This document shows positions 9,640-20,805 of a DNA stretch of 64,000 nucleotides, one piece after another. Made by a program: the position numbers and the translations under genes. How positions within the stretch are numbered: position 1 is the stretch's first letter; each line of letters opens with the position of its first letter. The notes below the pieces were generated by a model. That model made no database searches. It was not told the DNA's origin and saw only the letters and a program-made list of their open reading frames with translations. Source of the DNA: Macrothele yani (Eukaryota; Arthropoda; Arachnida; Araneae; Macrothelidae); NCBI GenBank assembly GCA_039090855.1, contig CM077025.1:98994489-99058488 (forward strand), written 5' to 3'.

Positions 9640-11725
9640 TTTATTTATTTATATCACCTAGAAGACGTAGAGGAAATGGGTCATCTAAGTCTGGTTTTGT
9701 GAATTTTGAATGTTTTCTCACACTTAGAGATGCAGAAAGATGTAACAGTGTCAAGTTTTGTACTACACAGATTTTTGCTCTCAACATACGAAAACTTAGA
9801 GCGTTATGTATAAAGTACATAAAAATATGAATATAAGAATTTACAAATCAAACATCTTATCACTGATCTTATTAAATTCAGATTAGCAGATCAAAAAATC
9901 AAGCTAAATATGAATCTACCAGAAAAAGTTATTGTGTCATTAGATTTGTAAATAAATCTTACGATAACATCAAGATTAAAAAAAATATTTTAAAAACATA
10001 ATGACCTTTTTCCCCTGAGAAAGGAGATTGCAACCGAAGCATGTTATATAGATATGATAAACCTGTTGGCCAAAGGGTTCAATTACTGAGAAATGGCAGA
10101 ACATTATCATGACCTATGGAAGACTTGAAAAGAACTATGTATATGTCATTAGGAACAATTTGCACCGTTCATAGACAGCAACTTGGGACATGTATTGACT
10201 TGTGATTTGAATATTATATATCAACCAACTTTAAGAGAAGTCATGAGTAAGGGTACAAAGTTTAGGATTCCACCAGCGCATAACTTAAAAATATGTTTAG
10301 ATACATTTAAATCTGCTCTAATCCAGTTTGCATTGAAACTTGCAGACCAATTTCACCTTCGGTACCAGGAGTTTATGATGTGTGTGACGTACCTGCCAGC
10401 AGGACGCACACGACATAAAGGCAGATAGCAATCAGAATGAACGTCAGTTGGTAGAGCGACTTGTTCCGGAATAAGAGGACTCGTGTTCGTAGACCAAAAA
10501 TTACGGAAAAAATTTACTTCGTTATATGTGAATTTGCCATATTTTTGAGGATTTTCGATGTCAGCTACAAAATTTGCCCCTTTTGTGACCTATCAAAAAA
10601 GAAGTATGATTGGAATGTTATATCTACAGTATAGCTGACTTAAAGAAGAAATTTACGGTTACTCCAGTGGATAAAGTAAATAATAATTATACTATTATCT
10701 GCAAGAAATTATACTTAGAAATCCTTGACAGGGAACTTAATACGGGCTTGACATATAGAAAGATAAGTCAAAATAAATCTGTAATTTTCAAGAAGATTTT
10801 AGCCTGGAAAATGATACTTAATCAGGGAAACATCCCTTTGAGATTACCATTCATATATGCTATACTGAAATTACATAAAAATCCTATAAAATTTCGTATC
10901 ATCACTAATGCTCATGGTTGTTATGGATACAGAGCTGGAAAAGTTTTTGAAAGTATATTAAAATGGATTTTGAACACCTACAAGAACACCTGGCTTATCA
11001 AGGGTAATACAACGGTATTAGAATTCTTTGCACGGAGTAATAATGAAATTCAGAACATCGATGCATTTTATTTCAGAAATTTATTCACTTCGATCTCTAT
11101 TAAAGATATCAAGAAGGTCTGCCACAAACTCTATGGTAAAGAAGAAACACAGTTGAACATCAACAGACAATTTTGGAACTACTTAGTGGATTTTTGAATA
11201 GAACAGAATTTTATTGCTATGGGAACACATATCTTCCAGCAAGTTGTGGGTATTCCAACGAGCAGTGTATTTTCTAGTATACTGGCCAATATTTATCTTC
11301 TACACTATGAAGAAACAGTAGACGAATATTTGGAATTGACCACAAGACATGTTTATAGGTATGTAGATGACATATTAGTCATAAATGTACCAAGTTTCTA
11401 GATGATCGCTCAAAATATATATCCTAAAGAGTTGGTTCTGGAAAAGACTAATTCTGATTGTAACACGTTAGATTTTCTTGATATTGAGTTTAAATACGAC
11501 ATTACTGAAAGTGTCTTGATCAGTATTTACGATAAAAAACGAAATTTTGATTTTGGCACTGTTATGTACCTACATTGGACCTCAAATGTGTCGATATCAT
11601 TACATAGAAATATTATAATTAACATGATTCTCAGAATGAAATGGCGGCAATACATTTGTATAGGTAACATATTTAATCGATTAAGGTTTCAAGATCACAG
11701 CTTGTTGTAAGAGCGAGAAGAGCCA
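9640..11725 (+). pseudogene. Reverse transcriptase element relic of unassigned class (Penelope-like?)
   Basis: Fragments in order are: an Arg-rich start (SPRRRRGNGSSKSGFVNFEC) at about 9650; GHVLTCDLNII with KGTKFRIPP at 10183-10290; ADKASNN-like text (VDKVNNNYTIICKKLY) at 10660; YAILKLHKNPIKFRIIT at 10857-10908; a motif-A region at 11069-11100; FQQVVGIPTSSVF...LANIYL at 11233-11301; and YVDDILVIN at 11362-11388. Then LDFLDIEF and a YDKKRNFDF block follow. This order recalls a multi-domain RT family common in cnidarian and mollusc genomes; I do not assign it to a clade. Motif A reads FYF where FDF is expected, and stops at 11195 and 11399 break it. Confidence 0.65.
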
Positions 11726-11727
11726 TT

Positions 11728-13010
11728 TTAAATGTGAAATGCTGGTACATTAATAACCGGTGTAACCGCCAGAATGTTGAATGCAAGCACGCAAACGTTC
11801 ATGCATTGTGTCGTACAGGTGCTGGGTGTCAGTTTGTGGGATGGAGTTCCATGCCTGTTGCACTTGGTAGGTCAATACAGGGACGGTTAATGCTGGTTGG
11901 GGTGACGCTGGAGTTGTCGTCCAATGATGTCCCATACGTGCTCGCTTGGTGAAAGACCTGGTGATCTAGCAGGCCACGGCAACATTTCGACACTCTGTAG
12001 AGCATGTTGGGTTACAACAGCGGTATGCGGGCGAGCGTTATCCTGTTGGAAAACACCCCCTGGAATGCTGTTCATAAATGGCAGCGCAACAGGTTGAATC
12101 CCCAGACCGACGTACAACTGTGCCGTCAGGGTGCATGGGATAACCACGAGAGTGCTCCTTCTGTCATAGGAAATTGTTCCCCAGACCATAACTCTAGGTG
12201 TAGGTCCAGTGTGTCTCGGCCGCAGACAGGTTGGTTGCAGGCGCTCACCTGGCCTCCTTCTAACCAACACACGGCCATCACTGGCACCCAGGCAGAACCG
12301 GCTTTCATCAGAAAACACAACAGATCTCCACTCCGTCCTCCAATGAGCTCTAGCTTGACACCGCTGACGTCGCAAACGGCAGTGGTTAGGAGTAAGTGGA
12401 ATGCACGCTACAGGCGTCTGGCTCGGAGCTGTCCTTCAAGTAATCAATTTGTAACAGTTCGTTGTGTCAATGTGGTGGCCACTGCAGCTTGAATTGCTGC
12501 CGCAGACGCGGTACGATGCGCCACGGCCATACGCCGTACACGGAGGTCTTCTCTCTCAGTAGTGCCACGTGGCCGGCCGGAACCCGGTCTTCTTGAGGCA
12601 GTACCTTCCCTTGACCACCGCCGCCAAAATCATGCACAGTTGCTACATTAATGCCAAGTCGTTCTGCAATATTGCGGAAAGAAAGTCCACTTTCTCGTAG
12701 CCCTATTACACGACCTCGTTCAAACTCCATGAGCTGTTGGTAATGGCTTCTTCGTCTTCTTAAAGGCATTCTTGACTAACATCAACACCCTACGTCGAAT
12801 CTCAACGATAACTAACGCTCACGAATGTTACAGCGCGTATTTACAGCAAACCTGCTTTGCATGTTCCGAGGTGCGCTACTAGCGCTACACGTATGCGCCG
12901 AGCGCAAAATTTGCATGGACGTCATCTTACAGACGTACTCTCACCGCCTACCAACTGTCGTTTATCTAACACAACCCCTTCTTGGTGTTGGGATTTGTTT
13001 TCCGTCAGTG
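11728..13010 (-). mobile_element. Tc1-like transposon copy 3 (second family)
   Basis: The minus-strand element starts at 13010 with cactgacggaaaacaaatc followed by TA at 13011-13012. The distal inverted repeat is missing: the sequence stops near 11728 and runs straight into the RT relic. The right flank is a (TA)n run that also borders the next LINE. Confidence 0.85.
11750..12769 (-). pseudogene. Tc1-like transposase, frameshifted (32-residue D-E spacing)
   Basis: The N-terminus at 12769 reads MPLRRRRSHYQQLMEFERGR, with a helix-turn-helix typical of spider-type Tc1 proteins. The middle is frameshifted around 12400-12600. The catalytic part (12375-11887) shows FSDESRF, FQQDNARPHT and a degraded third block SPGLSPSEHVWD. 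Between the second Asp and the Glu I count 32 residues, fewer than the usual 34. The C-terminal CIQHSGGYTGY is in a third frame at 11750-11935. Confidence 0.85.
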
Positions 13011-13011
13011 T

Positions 13012-13033
13012 ATATATAAATATATATATATAT
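13012..13033 (+). repeat. (TA)n microsatellite
   Basis: An almost pure TA run between Tc1 copy 3 and the RTE-like LINE. Such runs offer the TA target needed by Tc1/mariner elements. Confidence 0.9.
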
Positions 13034-16000
13034 GACCGCCAATGGCGGTATACCTATACCATCGGGATTAGAGGAAATGCTATCCCACACTCACCAACCC
13101 GCTTGGCCAGCGTGGTAAGTTGGTGAGTTATGGCCAAACCCCTCCAAAATGACTCCACAACCTAAATCTTGGCCCTCAGTCTCCGGCAGCTGGAATGTAC
13201 CTGGCCAAGGCAGCGGCCAGTGCGACATGAAGGCAGAGGGTGCTAAGAATCCCCGGAGGACCGGACTAGGCTGCCATCTGATGCTGACCTTGGCTACGTA
13301 TAATGGACGCTCCCTATCTTCTGATTCAAGGCTTCTTGAATTGGAAGAGGAACTACAAAGGATCAAGTGGGACATCGTCGGGCTAAGTGAGGTAAGGAGA
13401 AAAGGAGAAGATCTCATTGAACTGAAAAGTGGATATCTCTTCTACTATCGTGAGACAGATACTGGCAGAACTAGTGGTGTTGGATTTGTAATAAACAAGA
13501 AACTGAAGGATAAAGTTGTAGAAGTTGAAAGTTCCTCTGACAGAGTTGCACGACTCGTTATCCAACTCTCGAGAAGATACTAGGCTCAGATTATTCAAGC
13601 TTATGCACCCACTACAAGTCATCCTGAAGAAGAAATTGAAGAATTTTATGAGGAAATTCGTCATCTAAATAATAAAGGTAAGCAGCATTTGAAGATAATT
13701 ATGGGAGATTTCAATGCAAAAATAGGGCAACGGCAACAGAATGAAACTTCAGTAGGTGAATTCGGTCACGGCAACAGAAACCAGCGTGGAAATACTCTCG
13801 TTGAGTTTGCAGAGGCAGAAGGGTTTCTCATCTTGAACTCCTTTATCAAGAAACAGCCACACAGGAAATGGACATGGAGACATACAAATGGAACGATAAG
13901 TGAAATTGATTTTATTATGTGTAACAAAAAATTCGTCATAGAAGACTGCAGTGTGCTAAACAAGTTCAACACAGGTAGTGACCATAGATTGGTGAGATGT
14001 AAGATGCACCTCAACACTAAACTTGAACGTGGCAAGCTCATAAGACAAACAAAATGTATTGACATAACCAACCTTAAAAAACACCATAATACCTTCAAAT
14101 TGGAACTGAAGAACAGATTCTCTGCTTTAGAAGGCCTAACATCGGAAGAAGTGGATATTTCTGAAGTTAACAGAAAAGTAACCAAAGCCCTTATGGAAAT
14201 AGCAACAAAATTAGCTGGGTCTAAGAACAAGTTGCATGTGAGCAAATTATCAGGAAAACCAAAATGTTGATGCAAAAATGAAGAGAGATGAGGACAAGTA
14301 AAGAAGATGTGACTTCCAAAGTGGAATATATAGAGCTGTGCAAGACAGTACGAAAAAGTATCACTGAAGACATAAGGAAATTCAACTGTGAACTAGTGAG
14401 GAAAGCAATTGAAAACAACCAAAGCCTAAAGATAGCAAAGGGACATCTCAATAAGGGAAGAAAACAGATTATGGGACTGAGAAAAGAAGATGGTTCTGTG
14501 ACAAGAAATAGAGGCGAAATTTTGACAAGAATGAAAGATTTCTACTCCAAATTTTATGAAAGGTATGATGCATGTACTCCAGACATCATGAAAGGTACCA
14601 GTACCAGAGTTCTTCCAGTCCTCCCAGCAGAAGTTGCACATGCAATCAAGAACATGAAGCGGGGAAAAGCTCCAGGAGAAGATTTAATTAATGTAGACAT
14701 CATACAAGAAGCAAGTGGAGAAATCGAACCAGTACTCGCCCAAATCAAATTTTCACTCGATGCCTTAATGAAGGGAAGATTCCTGAGGATTGGAACAACG
14801 CTACAATGATCCTGCTACATAAAAATGGTGACATTGAGGATCTCAGGAACTACAGACCTATCAGCCTCTTATCAGTGGTTTATAAAATCTTCACTAAAGT
14901 TCTTTCACACCGCTTGAAGGTGACACTGGACATGGCTCTATCGAGAGAACAAGCTGGATTCAGGAGTGGCTACAGCACAATAGATCATATCCACGTACTG
15001 AGAGAACTATTTGAAAGAGCGAGGGAATAGGAACTTCCATTGTGCTTGGCTTTTATCGATTATGAAAAAGCCTTTGATTCGGTGAAACCATCAGCAGTTA
15101 CAATGGCTCTGAAATCATGTGGTATTGAAGATGCATACATTAATATTACTAATAACATCTATGAAAATGCAAGTGCAAAGATTCGGCTGTTTGAGAATAC
15201 AGCACACATAAAAGTAGGAAAGGGAGTGAGACAAGGTGACACCATATCTCCGAAGCTCTTTAATGCTACATTGGAGGGTGTCTTTCAGTCGCTGAGCTAG
15301 GAAAACAAGGGGATAAAGATTAATGGAGATTATCTTACTCACCTTCGTTTTGCTGATGACGTAGTCATTTTTGCAACTACCTCATCAGAGCTGCAGAGTA
15401 TGATCCAGGAACTTGCTGACAAGAGTAAAGAAGTGGGATTAAAAATGAACTTTCAGAAGACAAAAGTGACGTTCAATGCTTTTTCAAGAAATGAAGATTT
15501 CTCGATTGATGGAGAAAAGCTGGAGATAACAGACACGTACGTTTGCTTGGACAGCAGATATCAAGTGAGGGTCACATTGATGAAGAAATTAATCGGCGTA
15601 CAAAACTTGCCTGGAGAGCTTTTGGAAGAAACAGCATAATTTTCAAGAGCAATATGCCATTATGTCTTAAAAGAAAAGTGTTTGATCAATGCATCCTTCC
15701 AGTGCTTACGTATGGTGCAGAGACGTGCACCTTAATTAAAAGAGACATACAAAGGCTGCAGACAACTCAAAGCGGCATGGAGAGGTGCATACTTGGTGTA
15801 ACCAGGAGAGATAAGAAGAGGAACTCGTGGATCCGAAAAATGACAAGAGTGGAAGACATCATGATCAGAGTTAAATCCCTGAAATGGCAATGGGCTGGAC
15901 ATACTGCCAGAAGGACAGACCATCGATGGACAGCCGAAATTTTAGATTGGATTCCAAGGGACAGGAAAAGACCCAGAAGAAGACCACATGGGAGATGGGT

Positions 16001-16130
16001 GGATGAAATTCGAAAGTATGCAGGGGTGACATGGAGGAGACTGGCACAAGACAGACCGTTGTGGAGGAAACTTGGGAGACCTTCGTCCAGCAGTGGATTG
16101 ATAATGGTTGACAATGATGATGATGATGAT
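13034..16130 (+). mobile_element. RTE-like LINE, near full length
   Basis: This is a 3.1-kb non-LTR retrotransposon with endonuclease then reverse transcriptase and a short 3' end closing in an ATG/GAT microsatellite (about 16113-16130). That tail type is typical of RTE-like LINEs. The 5' end has a small hairpin (ccgcc aat ggcgg at 13037-13049). Three 5'-truncated relatives lie at 6291-6838, 30627-31590 and 41366-41846. Confidence 0.9.
13149..16106 (+). pseudogene. RTE-like LINE endonuclease-reverse transcriptase, inactivated
   Basis: The apurinic-type endonuclease comes first: LATYNGRSL, GLSEVRRKGE, then IMGDFNAKIGQ and SDHRLVRCKM (13271-14000). The RT domain follows: YRPISLLSVVYKI (about 14850), AFIDYEKAFDSV (about 15047), GVRQGDTISPKLF (about 15226) and catalytic RFADDVVIF (15346-15372). 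The C-terminal region has LTYGAET and RWVDEIRKYAGV. Stops at 13581, 15028 and 15298, and frame changes near 14275, 14800 and 15545, disrupt one original ORF. The catalytic FADD is intact, but the protein cannot be made. Confidence 0.9.
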
Positions 16131-16143
16131 ATATATATATATA
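16131..16143 (+). repeat. (TA)n run between LINE and Tc1
   Basis: The ATG tail of the LINE passes directly into a TA run, which served as the target of the next Tc1 element. Confidence 0.8.
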
Positions 16144-17366
16144 CACTATCTACCAACAAGCAATTGGACACCTGTGATAGCAAAGGAAAACGAAGTTTAT
16201 TAACCATCAATAGTTGGTGGAGCCTTCACGAGCGGCAATTGCAGCTGCGACCCTCCGATGCATACACTCAACCAGGCGTTGTACGATGGCTAGCGGTATT
16301 TTCTTCCAATAGGCTTGGAGAAGACAGGTCAGTTCCTTCACCGATTTCGGGCGGTGGGGGCACCCCTTAATTTGACGCTCCAACTCGTCCCAGAGGTGCT
16401 CGATAGGGTTAAGGTCCGGGCCTGCGCAGGCCAGTCCATTCGATTAACCCCATAGTCACCATACCAAGCCATGGTGGATTTCGCAACATGACAGGTGGCA
16501 TTTTCATCCTGAAAGTAACATGGGTCCACCCCGTAAAACTCCCACAACATAGGAAGCGCATGGTCATCCAAAATGGTGCAGTAGGTCTCGGCGCTGAGTC
16601 TACCAGGAATTGCGATGAAGGGTCCCGTTACATACCAGGAGAAACACCCACTTATCGTAATTCCACCGCAGCTGAACTTCACAGTTGGCACAATACATTC
16701 CGGCAGGAGGCGTTCTCCAGGCAGACGCCAAACCCAGACCCTGCCATCCGAACGGTAGAGGGTGAACCTTGATTCGTCGCTCCAGAGAACCTGTTTCCAC
16801 TGTTCAACGGTCCACTGTCGACGTTCTTTGCACCACGTTAGCCGAGCAGCGCAATTGGACTTGGTGATCAAAGGCTTGTGGGCGGCAGCATGTCTATGAT
16901 AACCGAGCAGATGGGCTTCCTTACGAATGGTATTCATCGAAAGAACACTCCCGGATGCCTGTTGAAACTCCTCGCGGTTGTGGCCCATCGATTTGGTGTG
17001 GTTCTTCCGAATTTCTCTGGCCAGCACCCGTCGGTCTCTGACTCCCAGTTTTGTGGGTCTGCCGGGTCGGGGCACATTCCGACAGTCATCTCTCATCTTC
17101 CACTTGCCAATCACGTAGGCCACTGCTGATTTTGGGTACTTCAACGTGCTGGATATGTCACGTATGGATCGACCAACCATTTCTGTGATAGCCGACGATT
17201 ATACCTTTCTCGAAATCAGAGAGCTCCGGAACTGCGTGGCATCTTGCATGCGACTGGTTGCGTTGTTGTTTCCCACACGATATTTGACGACGGCGGCCGT
17301 GACGTGTATCAGGACCGCAGATATCGTCGATTGCAGGGGTGTTCAGTTACTTGTTGGTGGATAGTG
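16144..17366 (-). mobile_element. Tc1-like transposon copy 4 (third family)
   Basis: This 1223-bp element has inverted repeats starting cactatc(t/c)accaacaag at both ends, and TA dinucleotides flank it inside (TA)n runs. The transposase is on the minus strand. Confidence 0.93.
16210..17180 (-). pseudogene. Tc1-like transposase, frameshifted, second catalytic Asp changed to Glu
   Basis: The open frame at 17180-16338 has a helix-turn-helix (MVGRSIRDISSTLKYPKSAV), the GRPTKL linker and WSDESRFTLYRSDGRV. The second block reads CYFQDENAT where the family pattern has Asp before Asn, so the catalytic Asp appears replaced by Glu (16493-16507). A one-base frameshift at about 16425-16435 disrupts the third block; the expected PDLNPIEHLWDELER is readable in the next frame. 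The spacing would be 34 residues. It is inactive. Confidence 0.88.
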
Positions 17367-17382
17367 TATATATATATATATA
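17367..17382 (+). repeat. (TA)n run between two Tc1 copies
   Basis: A TA run separates copy 4 and copy 5 by only 16 bp. Confidence 0.9.
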
Positions 17383-18738
17383 TACTCTGCCGGCCACCCA
17401 AAATGCAACACCAAGAAGGAAGCATCCGATAGGCCTGAAATTCGCAGCATGCGTCGCCCGCGATTAGACATGCAAACGATTAGCACTGCAGGGCATATGC
17501 AAATCATGTGCGCCTGGCACGCCACCGAGAAGCACTATAAGAAGGGTGCACAGAAGGCTGGGTGTAAGTAGTGGAAATGTGTAGTGCTTCCGGACCTGTG
17601 CGTAGGACGCTTCCTGATGCCTCGTCGCAGAAAACGGCAGTCATTCCAGCACGTTTCGGAGTTCGACAGAGGACAAACAGTGGCATATCGCAACAGTGGT
17701 TTATCGTGCCGAGACATCGGCGGCCTTGTGGGACGACATCCGAGTATGAATTCGGTGGGTGCAGGAGGGACGGACGGACTGACGTGAGCAATTGCCGCAG
17801 CCGCGGCACACCACCGAACGAGAGGACCGGCATATTGTGCGGGGGCATTAACGGCTCTCACCGCCATATCACGAACGTTAGCGCAGAAATTAGGGTGTGT
17901 TGCGCAACAACCTTTGTCAGCAAGTACCGTTCGACGTCGTCTGCAGGAGCGGGGACTTGTCGCACGGCGACCATTGCTCCGATTATCATTGTCGTTACAC
18001 CACCTGAGAGTGTGGCGGCAGTGGGCCGTTGAACGCCGCATATGGACTACGGAATGGAACGACATTGTCTTCTCCGACGAATCCCGCTTCTGCTTGCAAT
18101 ACCACGATGGTCGGATCCGCGTGTAGCGGCACCGCGGCGAGAGACTGTATGACGCCTGCATTATGCATCGCCATACTGGTCCGTCGCTTGGTGTTATTGG
18201 TTTGGGGCGCAATTGGATATGGCTCCCGCACCTCTCTGGTACGCATCGCCGGTGCACTCAACAGCCATCGACGTTTTGGAGCCTGTAGTCCTCCCTTACC
18301 TGCAGGACCTGCCAGCGGCCACGTTTCAACAGGACAATGCGCGCCCGCACGTGGCATGCATCGTGCAACAATTCTTCACGGTCCATCAAGTGTCACTGCT
18401 GCCGTGGCCCGCCTGTTCTCCTGATATGTCGCCCATCGAACACGTCTGGTCGCTGATCGGCAACCGAGTGACCCGGCAAGCACCACCGGCGGCTGCGCCT
18501 TATGAACTATGAGAACGTATGGAAGCAGCCTGGACCGACATACCCCAAGCCCACATCCAAAGCCTCTTTCGTTCGATGCCGCGGCGTGTAGCGGCCGTTA
18601 TTGCCAGCCATGGAGGCCACACGAACTATTGATGCCTGCGTGGTAGCAAGTCGCCCCGGCCTGTAAGCTCAATCGTTTCATCTTTGTATCTGTTGCTATG
18701 TGTCCAGTAAATCTGGCTTTGCTATCTCGTGTCCTTCT
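17383..18738 (+). mobile_element. Tc1-like transposon copy 5 (fourth family), 3' truncated
   Basis: It begins ctctgccggccacccaaaa after TA and matches the complete relative at 23545-24938 throughout. It ends at tgtccttct (18738), about 33 bp short of the expected right inverted repeat, so it has lost that end. Confidence 0.92.
17617..18632 (+). pseudogene. Tc1-like transposase, multiply broken (copy 5)
   Basis: The start MPRRRKRQSFQHVSEFDRG is at 17617. The second DNA-binding segment is in the 17914-18126 frame (STVRRRLQERGLVARRP) with FSDESRFCLQYHDGR. The last part (18213-18512) has TFQQDNARPHVA and MSPIEHVWSLIG, with 34 residues between Asp and Glu. At least three frameshifts and a stop at 18124 are visible. 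The sequence is GC-rich compared with the flanking DNA, as is the sister copy. Confidence 0.85.
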
Positions 18739-18796
18739 CATGCACTGAGTCAGTGGCGTATATTCGAGACTAGCTAGGCTAGTTGCGAAGCCCAGA

Positions 18797-20157
18797 GAAT
18801 GCACAAATAAAAGTCAATTAAATACACACAAGTAAAAGTCAATTATCAACGGTATTAAGATATGTCAATGCTTTTGGTGCAAAAAAGCACTAGCGGATTC
18901 GCTTCTTTGGATTATGAGAATCAGTCTGGCGAGCGATGATCAACGGCATCAAGGTAACGCGAGTAGGTCTTCGAGAGCCTTCGCTGTTCTGATGCGAAGA
19001 GCTTCAATACTATCTCCTGCTAGCGTTTCCATGACAACACGAACGAGCTACGGAGGTGAGTGGGCCATTGTTTTGCGCAAAGGTTCGCTCCGAAAAAAAG
19101 AGACTTCAGATTACCTCAGTCCCTCCATGCTTCCAGCACATGTTTTGCGAGAGTTGTTTCAGTTTGTGTAAAGTGTCAATGAATTAAAATCAGTTATATT
19201 ATATCTTAAATTCGTGGCTTTGTTCGATTTGAACTGTTTTGATAAATTTTGTGAAAGCTTCCCTGAACATCTACCACCAGAGCTTAGAGAATTAACTCTA
19301 TGCTTCAAATTTTGATACAGCTCGATTAAAAAAGGAACTGAAGATGTTTAATTACCTTGATGAATACAAAACAAATCAGTAAGAAACATTACTTTTTACA
19401 TAAAGTTGAATAATTGGACATGAGTGGGTCTAAGATATATCTTGATTCTTTTTAATGTAGAAAAGCTTCTTTCGGCAGTTGCAGTTGTTGATTGAAAGTT
19501 TAATATGAGGTCTGCTAATTTGTACACCTCACTAAACACTACGTCCAATTTATTCAACTTTATGTAACACGTAATGTCTCTTACTGATTTGTTTTGTATT
19601 CATCAAGGGAATAAAATGCCTTCAGTTCATTTTTTAATCGAGCTGTATCAAAATTTGAAGCACAGAGTTCTTTAAGCTCTGACAGTAGATGTTCAAGGAC
19701 GCTTTCACAAATTTATCAAAACAGTTCGAATCTAACAAAGCCACAAATTTAAGATATAATATTTCTGATTTTAATTCATTGACACTTCACAGAAACTTAA
19801 ACAACTCTCGCGAAACACCCTTATGGGCGGGAGTACGCGAGTGACTCAGATAGCCTGTCTTTTTTTTTTTTTTCGGAGTGAACCGTTTCCCAAAGCAATG
19901 GCCCATTCCCCTCTACCAGCTGATTCATGTTGTCATGGAAACACTAGCTGGCGATCGTATGGAAGGTTTTCGAATCCGAACTGCGAAGACTCTGGAAGTG
20001 CTGCTTGTGTTATGCCGTAGGTTTTCGCTCGCTAGACTGAGTCAAAGAAGCGAATTCTCACGCGTTTTTTTTTTTGTTTTTTTTTCTTTTCGCAGCGAAA
20101 GCATCGACACATTTTAATACCGTTGATAATTGACTTTTATTTTTGTATATTTAATTG
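18797..20157. repeat. Large fold-back (inverted repeat) with hAT transposase end in the loop
   Basis: The left arm (about 18797-19418) and right arm (about 19540-20157) are inverted copies. The outer parts share agtcaattatcaacggta and its complement; the inner parts share gattttaattcattgac and ttgttttgtattcatca and their complements. Identity by eye is moderate to high, with indels. The loop encodes a hAT dimerisation segment on the minus strand. Confidence 0.85.
19420..19700 (-). pseudogene. hAT transposase C-terminal (dimerisation) fragment
   Basis: The minus strand of 19421-19545 translates as LDVVFSEVYKLADLILNF followed by QSTTATAERSFSTLKRIK and IYLRPTH. This is the hallmark hAT C-terminal dimerisation motif (T.AERSFS.LK.IK). 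Just upstream, in the right arm, HLLSELKELCASNFDTARLK reads like the preceding segment but has stops. No zinc finger or catalytic domain is seen here. Confidence 0.8.
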
Positions 20158-20592
20158 ACTTTAACAGTTATGCTGCAATTTTTCAGTTTCCGATTAGAAG
20201 AAGAGAGAATTGAGAGACCACCGAATGACTGGAATGCCATAAAATAAGAGTCCAGTACCGTAGCCAGGGGTAAGCCAGGCCGCGCGGCACCCGAATTGCT
20301 TTTCCTTTTGCCCGTCCAAGCGATTCACGCTACAGTCCAGTGCCCGACAGCTTTTATACATCGAATGACTGTATGACGCATATTCTACTTTAATTTTTTT
20401 TTTTTTTTTTCTCTACTGACACTCTTCCTGACTTCCCGCGCTTGTTTTATTACCACTGTTCTTAGCTTAAATATCTATTCTCACCAAGTTGAATAGCCAT
20501 TTCATTTTTTCTAACGAAAGGAGACATGACATTTTTAAATATTTCGTAGAAAAATGCGTGCCTATTATTTCAATAGATTTCTTAAACTATTT
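20158..20592. other. Unassigned intergenic stretch
   Basis: No coding signal. A possible hAT-like terminus (caggggtaagccaggcc at 20266) lacks a visible partner. A poly-T run lies at 20393-20411. Confidence 0.3.
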
Positions 20593-20805
20593 TTTATTTT
20601 GTTTTGAGGTTTAACGACAACCGTGAGCAATTCAATGGGCTATAAGCAGTTGCCCGTTCCTAATTTAGGGCCACTGGTTCCAAGGAAGGGAGAGAGCCAG
20701 TGCCTAACAAACACAACATACATGCCTCACCGGGATTCGAACCCGTACCTCTTTCGGACGAATGATCACAAGCCATCGATTAGACCACTGTGCCACCGGG
20801 AGGTC
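20593..20805 (-). mobile_element. SINE1 copy c
   Basis: Reverse copy with the SINE1 body, the ggattcgaac B box complement and a degraded head ending at about 20805. The T-rich end is at about 20591. Confidence 0.88.

Noticed and set aside
20266..20290. hAT-like terminal sequence caggggtaagccaggcc
   Set aside because: No matching inverted end or 8-bp duplication was found nearby, so it is not reported as an element.
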